Assembly: GCA_963969345.1 (NCBI GenBank)
Contig: OZ017766.1
Span: 1,612,001 to 1,676,000, forward strand
DNA from: Turbatrix aceti
Lineage: Eukaryota > Nematoda > Chromadorea > Rhabditida > Panagrolaimidae
Reading direction: 5' to 3'
Length of the DNA stretch: 64,000 nt
Positions within the stretch are counted from its first letter, which is position 1. Each line of letters starts with the position of its first letter. A program made the translations under genes and the position numbers. Under the pieces are notes generated by a model. The model had not been told where the DNA came from, searched no databases, and saw only the letters and a program-made list of their open reading frames with translations. Shown piece after piece: positions 1 through 10,896 of the stretch.

Positions 1-1
1 C

Positions 2-632
2 CTTGCCGTTGCCATTTCATGGATATCTTTTTTTATTGATTCCCGCTCGTTGCCATCCAGGATTATCCTAGGCGTCAACTCGCTTATGGCGTGAGTTTGG
101 TAAAATAAAAAAATCTCCAAGACTTTTTTTTAGTCTGACCTTTCAAATGGGTAACGTAGTGCGTGGCTTGCCACGGGTATCTTACGTCAAAGCCATCGAT
201 CTGTTTTTTTTTGTCTGCTGCTCGTTCATATTCCTGTCCCTTCTCGAGCTCGCGGTCGTCGGATTCCTCGACAAGTACCGAGACAAGCGGTTGCACAAGC
301 GCTGCAAGACAGAGCGCGTCCTGAAGTCCTTCATGGTGGGCCAATCGTGCGAGCCGTTGATGGTGGCCCTTACAACATCTGAGCCCCAGCACGATCAGTC
401 CAGACGGGCTACAGAAAACTTTCAAGACCACATTGTGTCGACGCTGAATAACATTCCCAGAAGCAAGAGGTTTCGGTACACTGCTAGCATGCTGGCTCAC
501 AAAATTGACGCGGCCTGTGCCCGCGCGTTTCCGCTGCTCTTTGGTGGTGGGTTGTCCTTCTGTTTTTTTAGATGACAGATCTTTCTTGCAGCATTCAACA
601 TAGCTTATTGGTCGTACTACCTATCACAGTAA
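2..632 (+). CDS. Cys-loop ligand-gated ion channel subunit, 3' part
   Basis: This is the C-terminal part of a pentameric neurotransmitter-gated channel subunit at the plasma membrane. Exons are 2-90, 134-546 and 592-632; the introns are 43 and 45 bp, and the 5' end lies outside the window. The first exon encodes the end of TM1 (ISWISFFID) and the start of TM2 with PSRIILGV. The second starts with LTFQMGN, then a short linker and TM3 beginning with the family motif VSYVKAID. A short intracellular loop follows, then TM4, split by the last intron and ending [12 protein letters not shown]. The VSYVKAID block is diagnostic of GABA-A/glycine/glutamate-gated chloride-like subunits. The proline-x-arginine at the TM2 entrance (PSR, compare PAR) fits an anion channel, but ligand and selectivity cannot be read from this fragment. 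Confidence 0.88.
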
Positions 633-918
633 TCTCGCATATCATCTGTCTTACCCGGTACTTTTTAGTAATATGTGGTATTTAATATTGGTTGGAGGAA
701 AAAACAAAGCCAGTGTTTCCTTCTGGGGGAGGCCAAAGAATTCAAGGGAAGAAAGGCAGTAAACCAGCTGCGCTGCTTATAAGGACTAGTATTTTTTCAC
801 CACTAAAAGTGAGTTTTGCGCACAATCTGTGGTAAAAAAACAAACAACGTTATGACGAATTCACGCGTAACAATAGCGTTGGATTCTGGACGTGTAATAA
901 CTATACGCGACTTCTGCC
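633..918. other. Intergenic, no gene seen
   Basis: AT-rich sequence after the channel gene. I see no coding exon, RNA gene or clear repeat in it. Confidence 0.5.
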
Positions 919-1345
919 ATGTACACGCGCGGTGTCACAAAAAAACCTACCCTGTACCTTGTCTGGGCACTCACCAAGAAGGCTGCCGAAGCACTCAGAT
1001 GCGGACAACGTCGCCTGGAGCGTTCCGCCCTTGGCATACGCTTGGGTGACAAAGTATCTTCCAAGTCCATCAGGAAGCACACGAAGCTGAAAGACTGGTA
1101 CGACAGCGCGCTCCGCCGCAAGCTGAAGTTTGCCAAAGCGCTTGCCACGACCGTCGGCGACAACTGGGCACTACGACTGTCTGCCTGGCATCCGCCAGAC
1201 AACTACAAGGAAGCTAGGTGACCACGTGGACAGCCCCGAACGCGCTGGACCGATGACTTTGCCGATGCTGAAGACGTCTCTGGCAAAGACTACGACTTTA
1301 AGCGGGTTACAACTTTTGACGGGCCCCTCTTCGTACAATCTCGCA
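919..1345 (+). mobile_element. Degenerate non-LTR retrotransposon, C-terminal tail
   Basis: The translation from 919 to 1221 resembles the region after the reverse-transcriptase domain of RTE-like elements: QRRLERSALGIRLGDKV, then SIRKHTKLKDW and RRKLKFAKA. A stop and a frame change follow at about 1215. From about 1222 the conserved tail continues in another frame as PRGQPRTRWTDDF. The frame break, the absence of a preceding reverse transcriptase or endonuclease, and the lack of an intact start mark it as a dead 5'-truncated fragment. The assignment rests on the tail motif (ERRMLGI-like, then RPRGRPRTRWTDDF-like) known from many animal LINEs. The exact clade is uncertain. Confidence 0.72.
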
Positions 1346-1600
1346 TTTAAACCTATGATTCTTCTATCGGTGTCTTGGTGGTGTAGTATTTCTCTATGCC
1401 ACTCGCGATAGATACTTTACTCACAAGCAAAGACCTGTAACCAATACATATAATACAACATACAACAGGTCCAATCACTACCTCAACAAGGGTGGAGTTC
1501 CGTCGGGTTGAGGTCTTTGGGTTGCTCTGGGCTTGCCTTCGGCCGGGCGTCGATAACGCAGCCAACGAACACGACCGCTCGCGGCGACAGACAAAACAAC

Positions 1601-1730
1601 AACTGAGACAATAGGAAAGGGAAATACAGGAAACAATTATTCTACGCGAGATAAGAGTGCGCACGAACTGAGACAATAGGAAAGGGAAATACAGGAAACA
1701 ATTATTCTACGCGAGATAAGAGTGCGCACG
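1601..1730. repeat. 65-bp tandem duplication
   Basis: Two identical 65-bp units lie head to tail (1601-1665 and 1666-1730), each starting AACTGAGACAATAGG. No coding content is evident. Confidence 0.9.
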
Positions 1731-2702
1731 CGTTGCACCAACTCGTACTCGCGTAACAGGTGGATACGAGCAAGAGCAATAAATAGTAAATAGTAAACTG
1801 TACTTTGCCGCCGCACCGGACTGCAAGTCACTTTCAGTGTTACCTGGATCCAGGTGAGCTATGCTCATGAGAAATCCAGACCCGTGAAAGCCCATAGCTT
1901 TCGGAAATTTATAAAAAACTAAATTAAATTGCGAGATAATTTTTAAGTTGAAATGCACACACGTCTTCTTCGTCGGGGATCTCGACTTTTAAATCGAGAA
2001 TATCAGAATCAAATTTTCTCTTAACAGCCGTTTGTTTTTCTTCAAGCGGAGATCCTGTATCTTCAGTTGACAAAGTGCCACGCCGATGAAAGGCCTCACA
2101 GCTACTCGACCTGTGATTATCATTTTCATTAAAATTTAAAAAATAAAAGAGCGGGAGCGGAGCGCGCGGTACAAAAAGTCAAATTAGAAAACCCTGTTCA
2201 AAGTGCATTGTTTCACACTTGGGTAAATAATTCAAATTTCAAAATCATCCTGATGAAAAGTCTCCAAAAAGCGATTTGAACGATACCGACATTTTTACGA
2301 CTTTTTCGAAAGAAACGACAAATTTAGGCTAATAAAGAATCCATCAATATTAAACCGGAATAGGTTTTCTACAACTCGTCACACGCGAAACTTGTACAAT
2401 TCCCAAATGAAACACAGTGTTGCAAAAGGAATAATCCAACAGGCCTAAAAAAGGCAAAAAAATACACAAAAAAAAACAAAAAAAATTAATGGAACGACAT
2501 TAGTTTTAGGTCATCGTAAAACATTACAAAATGCAGTCAAAAAAGAAACTATAAAAAAACAAACCGTAACAATCAATCGTAACTAACAACTTCGTTCATG
2601 AGTACCACAGAGAAAAGTCTCCGCACGAAAAGAAGAAGTAACGATACAATTACGGTTTTTCTTTTCGACGTTGCTTTTTGCTCTCACAGTCGTTTTTATT
2701 AG
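1731..2702. other. Intergenic, no gene seen
   Basis: AT-rich sequence with A-runs near 2460-2560. A perfect 14-bp palindrome (ACCTGGATCCAGGT) sits at 1842-1855, and an AATAAATAGTAAATAG stretch lies just before it near 1778. This could be a piece of an LTR, but no partner repeat is visible. Position 2702 is the end of a splice-acceptor-like TTTTTATTAG before the next gene. Confidence 0.4.
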
Positions 2703-2748
2703 TTCTCTTTGTTGATTCTCTTTGCTGACGCGTGTTCTGTTGTGCTGC

Positions 2749-3884
2749 ATGATGCCACTGAGCATTGCGTATTTGCCCGTGCTGGACGACATGCTTAGCA
2801 ATCAGGGCCGTTTTGTGTCTATTTCTCCTGTCGTGGGCGCTTATTTCGGTCGCCGTATTCCGTATGGTGCTGAGCTCCTGTACACGGCGGACGGCATCTT
2901 TTGCGGGAAGTTCCGCATTGATCCCCAGATGGATTGTTTCGCTTCCAAGCGTGTCGAACGTCTCGTCGTCGCGACTCGTGAACCCGACAGACTGGCCACC
3001 TTCCTGAACCGTGATAGTAAGTTTTTTTACGTTTATTTTAGGCTACTTTTGTTTTCAGCCATCACAGAACTTGTTGTCCATGGCCGGTCTGTTCTGGGCA
3101 ATGTTCTCGACCTCTTGAATAGCTTGCCCGAGTTGAAGAAGTTTCACGGCCCGGCAACCTACCTGATCCATATGAACCAAACGAAGTTGGCCCAAATTCA
3201 ATTTGAAGAGGTTCACGTTTACTTCAAAGATCGCCACGAGGTTTTTGTACGTTTTTGATTTGTTGGGTTATATATTTTAGGCCAATATTTATAGGAACTG
3301 TTTGGTAATCCACTGTTTACTTCCCGAACGGTCATCATCGATTTTGGTCAACTGTACAGGGAACAAGCCGATGTTTTCGTGAAGCAAAACGCACGGTAAC
3401 TTCATTTACTATTTTATGTATCTCACGGACGTTTTTAGACACTCTGGCGTCGAAGTCGTCCAGATTCACGCGGATTTGGCCAGGAATGACGTGGGCACAC
3501 TCGATCTGGTTATTCGTACTTCTGTGAAATTGTTCCCTGACATGAAGAAGCTGGGTTTCTCGCTCTCCTGCGGTGTCTTCGAATCTGCAAGTTTTTTTTC
3601 AAGTTTTTCACTTTACTTGTTTCTGTTTTTTTCAGAGCGCCCAGTACTCTGACCTTCCGGATCAACTATCTGGCTTTCTGCGTGGTCATCCGAAAGTTTC
3701 TTTCGCATTTGACGTCCATTTCATCTCTGGCGGTGCGTCGCAAAGCAAAAACTACGAAATCGTACGCGGATGCGACGATTGCGTTCCACGGATTTCCGTC
3801 AAGGATGCTGTCCATGACTACTACCCTTCAGCCGACGATTGTCATGATTACGACGTTGACGACAGCGACTACGACTCCTACTGA
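2749..3884 (+). CDS. Unrecognised five-exon protein
   Basis: I do not recognise this family. Exons 2749-3016, 3059-3246, 3295-3395, 3439-3586 and 3636-3884 join into an uninterrupted frame of about 317 residues. The frame agrees across every junction and the introns are 42-49 bp, which argues for a real gene. The fourth intron appears to use a GC-AG boundary (GCAAGT at 3587); a weaker GT at 3574 would keep frame but remove four residues. No signal peptide, transmembrane helix or zinc-binding cluster is evident. Alternating hydrophobic strand and helix segments (ITELVVHGRS, VTEVV-like repeats, DLVIRTSVKL) are loosely reminiscent of leucine-rich or F-box-associated folds, which is inference only. 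The C-terminus is very acidic and tyrosine-rich (DDCHDYDVDDSDYDSY). The start is the first ATG after an acceptor-like site at 2702; a second ATG follows immediately. Confidence 0.7.
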
Positions 3885-5029
3885 TTTTTTGGTCTGCTCT
3901 TGATTTTTTCTGCTCTGTTTTCATCGTTGAATTTTTAGTAAATTGATCTATTTTTGCGTCATCACCGCTGCCATGCAAGTAGCCACTGGCCCTTTTTCAT
4001 ACTGAAACTGTGAAGGAAAAATTAATTAATTCAAAATAATGCATTTTTTTAACCGCCGATTTCTGTGGAAAAAAAAATTGCGAATTTTATGACGACTGCC
4101 TTACACAAAAAAAAAAGAAAAAAAAAACAAATACAAAACGTCTTGTCTTGCAGGACGGCGATTACGCAGAACAGCGTTTGTTATAACGGTGAAAAAATAT
4201 AAAAAAGTGGACGGGGATCAACCCGTACTGGGACCAATCCGTAGCAAAGATTAGCAGAAACGAGCCAAAAAACGACTCTGACTTGACTCCTGTTGCACAA
4301 CAAAAAAAGGAGACAAAAGACCCAAAAATTCGCGTGACTCAAAAATTTAGACTAGAAAGTTGGAAACACTACGAAGTCATTTTTCATGTCATTTTTTACA
4401 CACGTGTGCACAGTTTAGAAGAAATCGGTAAAAAAGACATGATTAGTGTGTGTGATGAGTTTTTTGGTTGGTGAACGGATGAGTTGATGACAATCAAGTT
4501 GAGGGGAAAAACAACGGGTAGAACGCGTTTCCTGTGGGCTGAATGAGCTGACGACAGGTAGGCCTGGCTGCCCGGCGGGGGAGAACGTACACGCACGAGA
4601 CCAGTTCTGTCAGTATTTAGGTTGGCTGAAACGATAGCATACGGTAATTGGTGGACAAATTAATATATTGCTTTTTTTCTCACTCCCGACAAAATTTTTG
4701 CGCAACAAGCGAGATGCGATTGTAAATTTCAACTGGCTGGATGTTCTCTCTTCGGCGCGCAGACAAAATTGCCGCGGCGTGAGCAAAGGCAATGAACCTT
4801 TCTTCTTACGCCATGCGAGCAAACGACATGGGATGAGTCGCGCGCGGGCGGGTGGATAGGTAAACAAACATTTTGTCTGTCAATCAAGCTTCATGACGCC
4901 ATCCCAAGCGTTTCCGCTTTTGCTGATCCGATCAAGATGTTGGAAACGCACTCAAAACAAATCAAAAGGAAACGTTGCGCAACTTCAACCCCTCAACCGG
5001 CGTTTTTAAAGCTTGCAAAAAGCCAAAAC
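3885..5029. other. Intergenic between unrecognised gene and E2F
   Basis: AT-rich, with poly-A and poly-T runs. Short open frames here lack splice support and family resemblance. It contains the 3' flanks of two convergent genes. Confidence 0.5.
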
Positions 5030-6804
5030 TCACCCATTGTAAAAGTTGGAAAGATACATCGCGGCCAGCGTCAGCGAATCCGTCGACATGGAAAGCTGGG
5101 ATGGCTGGACGGTCTGGAGCGGCTGAAGCCCGTTGAGCAGCATCTGCGACGGCGCCGGCTGTTGGCCAAAGGACTTAGCCTCCGGGACCTGCTGATTGCC
5201 CATAAACGGGTTGAGCGAGTAGTTGTTCGTCAACCGCTGGAAGGCACCGAGTGAGTCAAACGGCCAGTTCAGGTTGGCATTATTCGCCGGGGCAGCGCAG
5301 TTGATGTTGTTGAGTGCCACGAGTGGATTCCTCTCCGTCAACGGCCGGGGCTCGGGCTTGGCGATGACTGGATAGTTTTCTTGGCTGTTTTCCGACGAAC
5401 AAGCACCGGTCGACTCGAGGTGTCGCGGTGGGGGGTAGACGTTTTCCTTGTTCTCGAAGAAGCTGTCCGACGCCCCACAAGAAGCAGAGGGTGACGGTGC
5501 TGGGGCCGGGACAGAGGCGGCAGGTGCGGAAAAGAAAGGGATGTCTGCGAGCGTGACGGAGCGCTGAAGCTCGACCTTCCCGACAGCCGCTTCTGATTTG
5601 ACCGGACGAAGCGGCGCGGAGCGATATTCTGAAGCGACCCGTCTGATCTTGGAGGGGGGAGGCTTCGTCGCTGAAGACGGCTTCGAGGACGAGTGCGACG
5701 GGTCAATGATGCCGACACGGTCGAGGAATTCTTTCATGTGAGTGGCGGCGTTGTCAGGGTTTTCTGAAAGACAACGCTACTTTTTATCACGGAATTTTTC
5801 AATCAAAAAAATAACATTCACAACTTAGATTTTTTGTATAGTGTTTATGTTCGTGGTTGAACTACGGTAATTTTTTTATTTCTACTAACTTGCCGAATTC
5901 ATTCGAATCTAGCGAAAAGCAACTCACCATCTGGTTCCGGTCCACAGTAAACGAATAACGGAATTTTCTTAGTCCCAAACAGATAGTGAACTTTCTTGAT
6001 AAGACCCATCGCAACGAGGACATTGGCAATATCGTACAGCCTACGACACCTGGAACGGCTCGGTGGATCGTAGCCCTCTGATTCGGGGTCCTTGATTAGG
6101 ATTGTACTGGCGACGTCAAGCGACACGCGACGGTTGTCTTGAGGGTTGGACAGGAGCACCATGAGAAAGCGACGGCACAAGTGAGCGAGGGAGTTCTTCC
6201 CTCCCCGATTCTTGTAGTCCGGTGTGCACACAACGGACGACGTCGACTGCGAAGACATAAGCGTGCCAACGGCACCCGGAACCGGTGAGCCCGTTGCCGA
6301 GAGCTCGACAAAGCTGCACATTGCGCGCTCGACTTGCGCGATTTTGGCGGGAAGCTGATCCTGGAGAGCCTCACGCGCGAGTTCCGCCATGAGCATTGGG
6401 AGTCTGTCGAGGCCGTGCCAGCGGTAGTAGGACTTGTTGGTCTTCGACATGGCTTCGAGCGCCTCCATGACGTTGACGATGTCGTAGATGCGGCGTTTCT
6501 CGACGAGGATTTTCTTGGCGACGGTCTCGAGGTGAATGTCAGCAGATGCGCGGGATTCTTCGTCCATGGCGATGAGAAAGCGTTTGCAAAGCTTGCCGAG
6601 GGACTTTTCCTTGCGGGATGTGCACTCCGGTTCGGCGTCGTTTTCGTCTCCAGAGACATCGTCATCCTCGAAAGACCGCTTCCGCTGCAGACCGGAATCA
6701 GAACTCGAAATGGAGATACACGAGGCGTTAAGCTGGGTGCCGACGCCCGAATCGTCGGTTGAGCCCTTGGAATTCTCGTCGTTCTCGTTTAGCACGCTCG
6801 ACAT
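5030..6804 (-). CDS. Atypical E2F transcription factor (E2F7/8 type)
   Basis: Nuclear repressor-type E2F that binds TTTSSCGC promoters without a DP partner, as known for E2F7/8 (nematode efl-3). Exons 6804-5928 and 5763-5030 give about 536 residues. It has two winged-helix DNA-binding domains: residues about 64-131 (KSLGKLCKRFL, RRIYDIVNVMEAL) and about 202-286 (NSLAHLCRRFL, RRLYDIANVLVAMGLI). Each carries the RRxYDI DNA-contact motif. Tandem DBDs and no dimerisation or pocket-binding region define the atypical subclass. The rest is low-complexity Ser/Pro-rich and ends YLSNFYNG. The start chosen (6804) lies 22 bases after an acceptor-like site at 6827; an in-frame ATG at 6843 would lie upstream of that site. 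The last codons abut GGGTGAGT, so an additional 3' exon is possible but not needed. Confidence 0.93.
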
Positions 6805-6843
6805 TTTTGAAGGAAACTGTCGAGGTCTGAAAAGTTTGAACAT

Positions 6844-9371
6844 AAGTCGCGCACGGATGAAGGTAGGCAAAAGACGCGCGACCAGAGCGACCCGTGCTAC
6901 TGCCGGTCGCGATATTCTCGCAAGGCAAGATTCGACCCTTGTTGCTATTGCCGTTCACCCCCCTGCCGTTGTCGACGATGGCACGGAAAGGGTGCGCGCG
7001 CGCGCGCGATAAGGGCGGGTCAACCTGGCACTCACTTGGTTAGCTACCCCCTCCACTCCTGAGCTGCTTGCCGTTTGCGCGGGACGGAGAGAACGATCGG
7101 TCAAGCAGACAAATGCGCGCGCGCGAGGAAGCAAACGAAGAGAGGGAACCTTTGAGCGGGAAACCCACTCCCCTTCACTTTTTTTCGCTACTGCGCTGTC
7201 TGTTTTCTCGATCGCGCGCTTTCGCCATCGAAGCCGTGGTGGTAGTGGTGTACAAAAATAACGGAACGGCACGGCACAGTTGGCACAAGGCAAAAAACAG
7301 CACCGAGGGATGAATGGATACCTTTCAGCTCGGCGGGTTTTTGTTTACAACGAGGAGGCGAACAAGTGAGATGCAAAAAAGGTTGGAAAAAACTTTGCTT
7401 CCTGGATGGACGTCCGGATGGATGGAGGATGCCCGGCGAGGGATGGCACGATTGGATTGCATTCTGCCCGCCAAGAACCAGACACGGTCAAAAGGTAAAA
7501 ATTATTCACAAATTGGGCGGGAAGCTGAAGCATGCAACCGAAACGGTTGTCAGTCAACTACGCGATTTTCAAAATCCATGATCGCGCGCCTGGAGAAAGA
7601 ATTTTTTAGACATAGAAAAATCAACAGTCACCGATTTAGCGCGCAAACAAAGCAAGTGCGTTGAAAGAAAAACAAGAAGAAGACGGACGAAAAGCAAGGA
7701 CAAATTGCATATTCTCTGATTTTCACATTCCCAAGTTGAGTCCAGGTCGATCGCTGGCCTGAGCTTGGGCATGGGCTGCTGCCTGGCGTCGCCCCTAATA
7801 AGTTGCGCACAGCTATTTGCCGCGCATGCAGGCCACATATAGATTAGCCCCTAAGAAATCACTCGGCATCGTAAAACAAAATCGGTCCGTTGTCTGTTGG
7901 CCGATCGAAGATCGCCCGCCAAACTGCTTGGCAGGCTGCTAGCCCAAATATCCAAATGCCTGTGAACCCTCCTTGCTATCAAATGCACCTTTGACGCGCG
8001 CACATCACATCACATACCCGATAAGATAACGTCCAATTATGCGAGTAGTATCGTATCAGCCACTAAAAAATTCGAATACCCAATTTTTCCCGCCGTTTTG
8101 TGGCATATTAGGTGTCAGCCGTGTCGCGCTTGCTTTACTTTTTTGTGTTGTTGTTTGTTGATAACGATCCGGTCAGTCAAGCAACTCAGTTTGACGGACA
8201 GCAGACAAACCTGTAGGCGGGAAGAATAGAAAGCAATTTGTTGGTCAATTTGAAAAAAGGCCGGAGCTTAGCGCTTTTCAAATTTTTTAGTGACCGCGAA
8301 ATCATGTAACAAAAGGGAACGCAATCGAGGTGACAGCCGTCGCCGCCACCGTCTTCGTCGAGCCGAGCCGGGTGGAAAACTTGTCCTCTGTCTGGCTGCT
8401 CCATGATCGCGCCTGCTCACTCACGATGGTAATCTACAACAGCGCTCCTCTTTTTTTTCAAACTTCGTACAAACATTTTTTGACGAACTGCGGACAAATT
8501 GTTCTTTTTTTCAAAATTACGGTAATCAATTGCGAGAAAATATGCAAATGATTTTCTTACACCTTTCTGTTACTCATGTGTGTTTATGAGCCGTAAATTT
8601 ACCTCCGGTTGGTGGATGAGATTGTATAAGTCATTACGATCGTAACTCGATGACGACGAGCGAGAAAGCGCGCGAGGATAGGCATTGCTTCGATTCGCGC
8701 AAGGGCGAATGTGTTCGTAAAAAAATTAATCGGTCACTCGCTGTCAAAGTCGTTGTTTTACAAGTTGTGCGCAGGATGATTAACGTTGGGGGTGGCATTC
8801 CCACTTAGTATATGGATGTACACCGTAAACATGTCAGAATCCATTAAAAATTAAACGTAATGAATATCCGTCACGTCTGAGACGAGTGCATTGCGCAAGT
8901 GCAATCTCAAAAATTTTGGGAGAGTTTCAAGCACCTACAGTATAATGCAACATTACGGTGAACCCGACGTGTCGGCGTAAATCAAAAATGTAGACAGCAA
9001 CGAAAGGAAGGTAGCAAGATGCGATCAATCTGATTTTTGGATAATTCCAAGCCCATCGCATGAGTTCATTGCGTCATAAAACGGGTTTTTTCAAGTTATC
9101 AGATTTCGAGGTCGTCTTTATTGCCTCACCGAGAAGTAAAATTGCGTCATTAATCTCAATTTGGCGTTAGAATAAAATTCAGTTCTAGAAAAAAAGTTTG
9201 AAAAAGAATTTATTAACGGGCAAATTTCGACATTTAAAAAATAGAATGTGTCAAATCTGAAAGAAACGTTTTTCAAACCGAATTAAATTTTTTATAACAT
9301 AAAAAATGTAAACGCTCCAAGATGGGGCACAAAATATAATGGCAATGTTTTATTTTTTATAAACTACTTTT
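6844..9371. other. Long upstream region of the E2F gene
   Basis: About 2.5 kb between E2F and the next gene. It contains a (CG)n-like run near 6993-7008, the E2F-like sites listed separately and otherwise AT-rich sequence. I see no convincing exon; open frames near 7314-7660 and 8186-8404 have no recognisable motif or splice support. Confidence 0.45.
7156..8223. promoter_or_regulatory. Candidate E2F-binding sites upstream of the E2F gene
   Basis: Four matches to the E2F consensus (TTTSSCGC or TTSSCGCC, either strand) occur upstream of the divergent start at 6804: GCGGGAAA at 7156-7163, GGCGGGAA at 7516-7523, TTTTTCCCGCC at 8084-8094 and GGCGGGAA at 8216-8223. Autoregulation of E2F7/8-class genes is known in animals; their role here is inference. 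Confidence 0.35.
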
Positions 9372-10885
9372 TCAAGAGTCAGATTCTTGTTTGTGTTCGT
9401 CGTCTTCGTCGTCTTCAGTCACGGCGCCAATTTCTTCGTCGTCATCGGTCTTTCGTTCGTCCTCTTCGCCTTCACTGCTGTGACGGTCATCTTCGTGATC
9501 GTCGCCATCGGCATCGGCATGTTCCTGTTCGTGATTGGATGCCGTTGCCGACCGTGAGCCCTCGGCTCCCTCTGTTTCAGACCGATCACTGGGATGCGGG
9601 GTCTGTGGCTGGGATTCGGTGTTCTCTGACTGAGTGCCAACATCTTTGCTGCCCGACGGACTTGTTGTAGGTGTCTGGGGTTTTTCTGATTCAATGGGAG
9701 CCGAAGGAGGCGCCTGAACTGATTTTGATTCCTTATCCGGCTGCTTAGTTTCTTCTGGAGTCTTTTTTGTCGGTGTTTTGGGTTTCGGAGTCTCAGGTAG
9801 CTTCTTTTCTGGGGCTTTTGACCCTTCTTTTCGCTTTTCACTTGCTTTTTCGGCGGTTTGCTTCTTCTTTGACTTTGCGTGCGCTGCCAGTGCCGACGGG
9901 GTGGTGGTTGGTGGTGGTTTGGCGCCAGGTTTGATGGGTTTTTTGATTTTGGCGCCTCGGCTGGGGCTCCGCGTTATCGTGGTTGGGGGAGCCGCCTTTG
10001 AAGTGTCGCTCTTGGGCGGCTGTGGCGTCGGCGGATATGGCAGGAGTTGCGGCGACTGATGTCGGGGCTTTTCGGGTGGAAGGGGTGTTGCTGCGGTTAT
10101 GGTTGTTATCGGGTTTGCCAGGTGATTATGGGATGACGACTTTTCTGAGTGCCTGTAACGTTTTAGGTTTTTTACATACTCATAATTGAAAACAGTGCAC
10201 CCTTTTAAAAAAATATATAACCTTCTAAATCCCAAAGTAAAATATTGAAAAAAAATTACATCGAAAAGAACTTTGTTGGACAAATTTTTTTTAACAAATT
10301 GAACTCACTTTTCTTTCTTTTTTGATTTTTTATGTGAACTTTGAATTTCGTCCTGCAAAAAATACAAAAATAACAGTAAAAAAGGAAATTACGCACTTTT
10401 TTATCCTTCTTAAGGTTCACAGAACTCTTCGATCTTTGCATCCCGTCGCCCGTCACTCTGGAGCCCGGATCATTACTCCTGGATCTCAGCGTCGAAGCTG
10501 ACCGCTGAAATGCGGCTCGTTTGCCGTACGGCAAGGGGGTAAACTGTCCAGACGCCGCAACGTATTCTTTCCCATTCTCCAGTTCACTCGTTTTTCTAAT
10601 CAGAGTCCCTTCCAGCGTATAAAGCCTTTTGACGCCAAGTACGAGATCTACTTTGGGATTTAGAAGGTCGAGGAACGTTCCAATGTCATGGACCTGTCGC
10701 ATGTTGAGCACAACGTTGATTCCTGCGTCATAGGCATCTCCATTACGGTAAACTTTGATGCGACGTCCGACGTCTTTGGATGCATCGGCTACTTTACTCC
10801 TCAGTGAATGGGTCGTGCCGTTGTGTCTCGTCGAAGGCGTCGTCGAGCGATGCTTAGACATTGGCGTAGACTCGCCATGCACCAT
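9372..10885 (-). CDS. Doublecortin-domain protein with charged disordered tail
   Basis: Probable microtubule-associated protein. Exons 10885-10397, 10352-10309 and 10152-9372 give about 437 residues. Residues about 40-112 form one doublecortin domain: KVYRNGDAYDAGINVVLN, then FLDLLNPKVDL, VKRLYTLEGTLI and LENGKEYVAASG. This matches the DCX pattern of a nucleotide-count beta strand, a YRNGD start and an xLENGxxYVA end. Only one DC domain is present, and there is no kinase domain as in doublecortin-like kinase (zyg-8), so it is closer to single-domain DCX proteins. The long C-terminal exon is low-complexity: Pro/Thr/Lys-rich, then Ser/Glu/Asp-rich, ending EDDEDDEHKQESDS. The start follows an acceptor-like site at 10895-10896 by ten bases. 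Confidence 0.88.
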
Positions 10886-10896
10886 GGGGACGCTCT

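Noticed and set aside
1760..1860. Possible LTR end (AATAAATAGTAAATAG followed by a palindrome)
   Set aside because: No second LTR, primer-binding site or coding region was found. Kept only as a note.
8186..8404. Minus-strand frame upstream of the doublecortin gene
   Set aside because: It has no motif and no splice link to either neighbour; probably chance.
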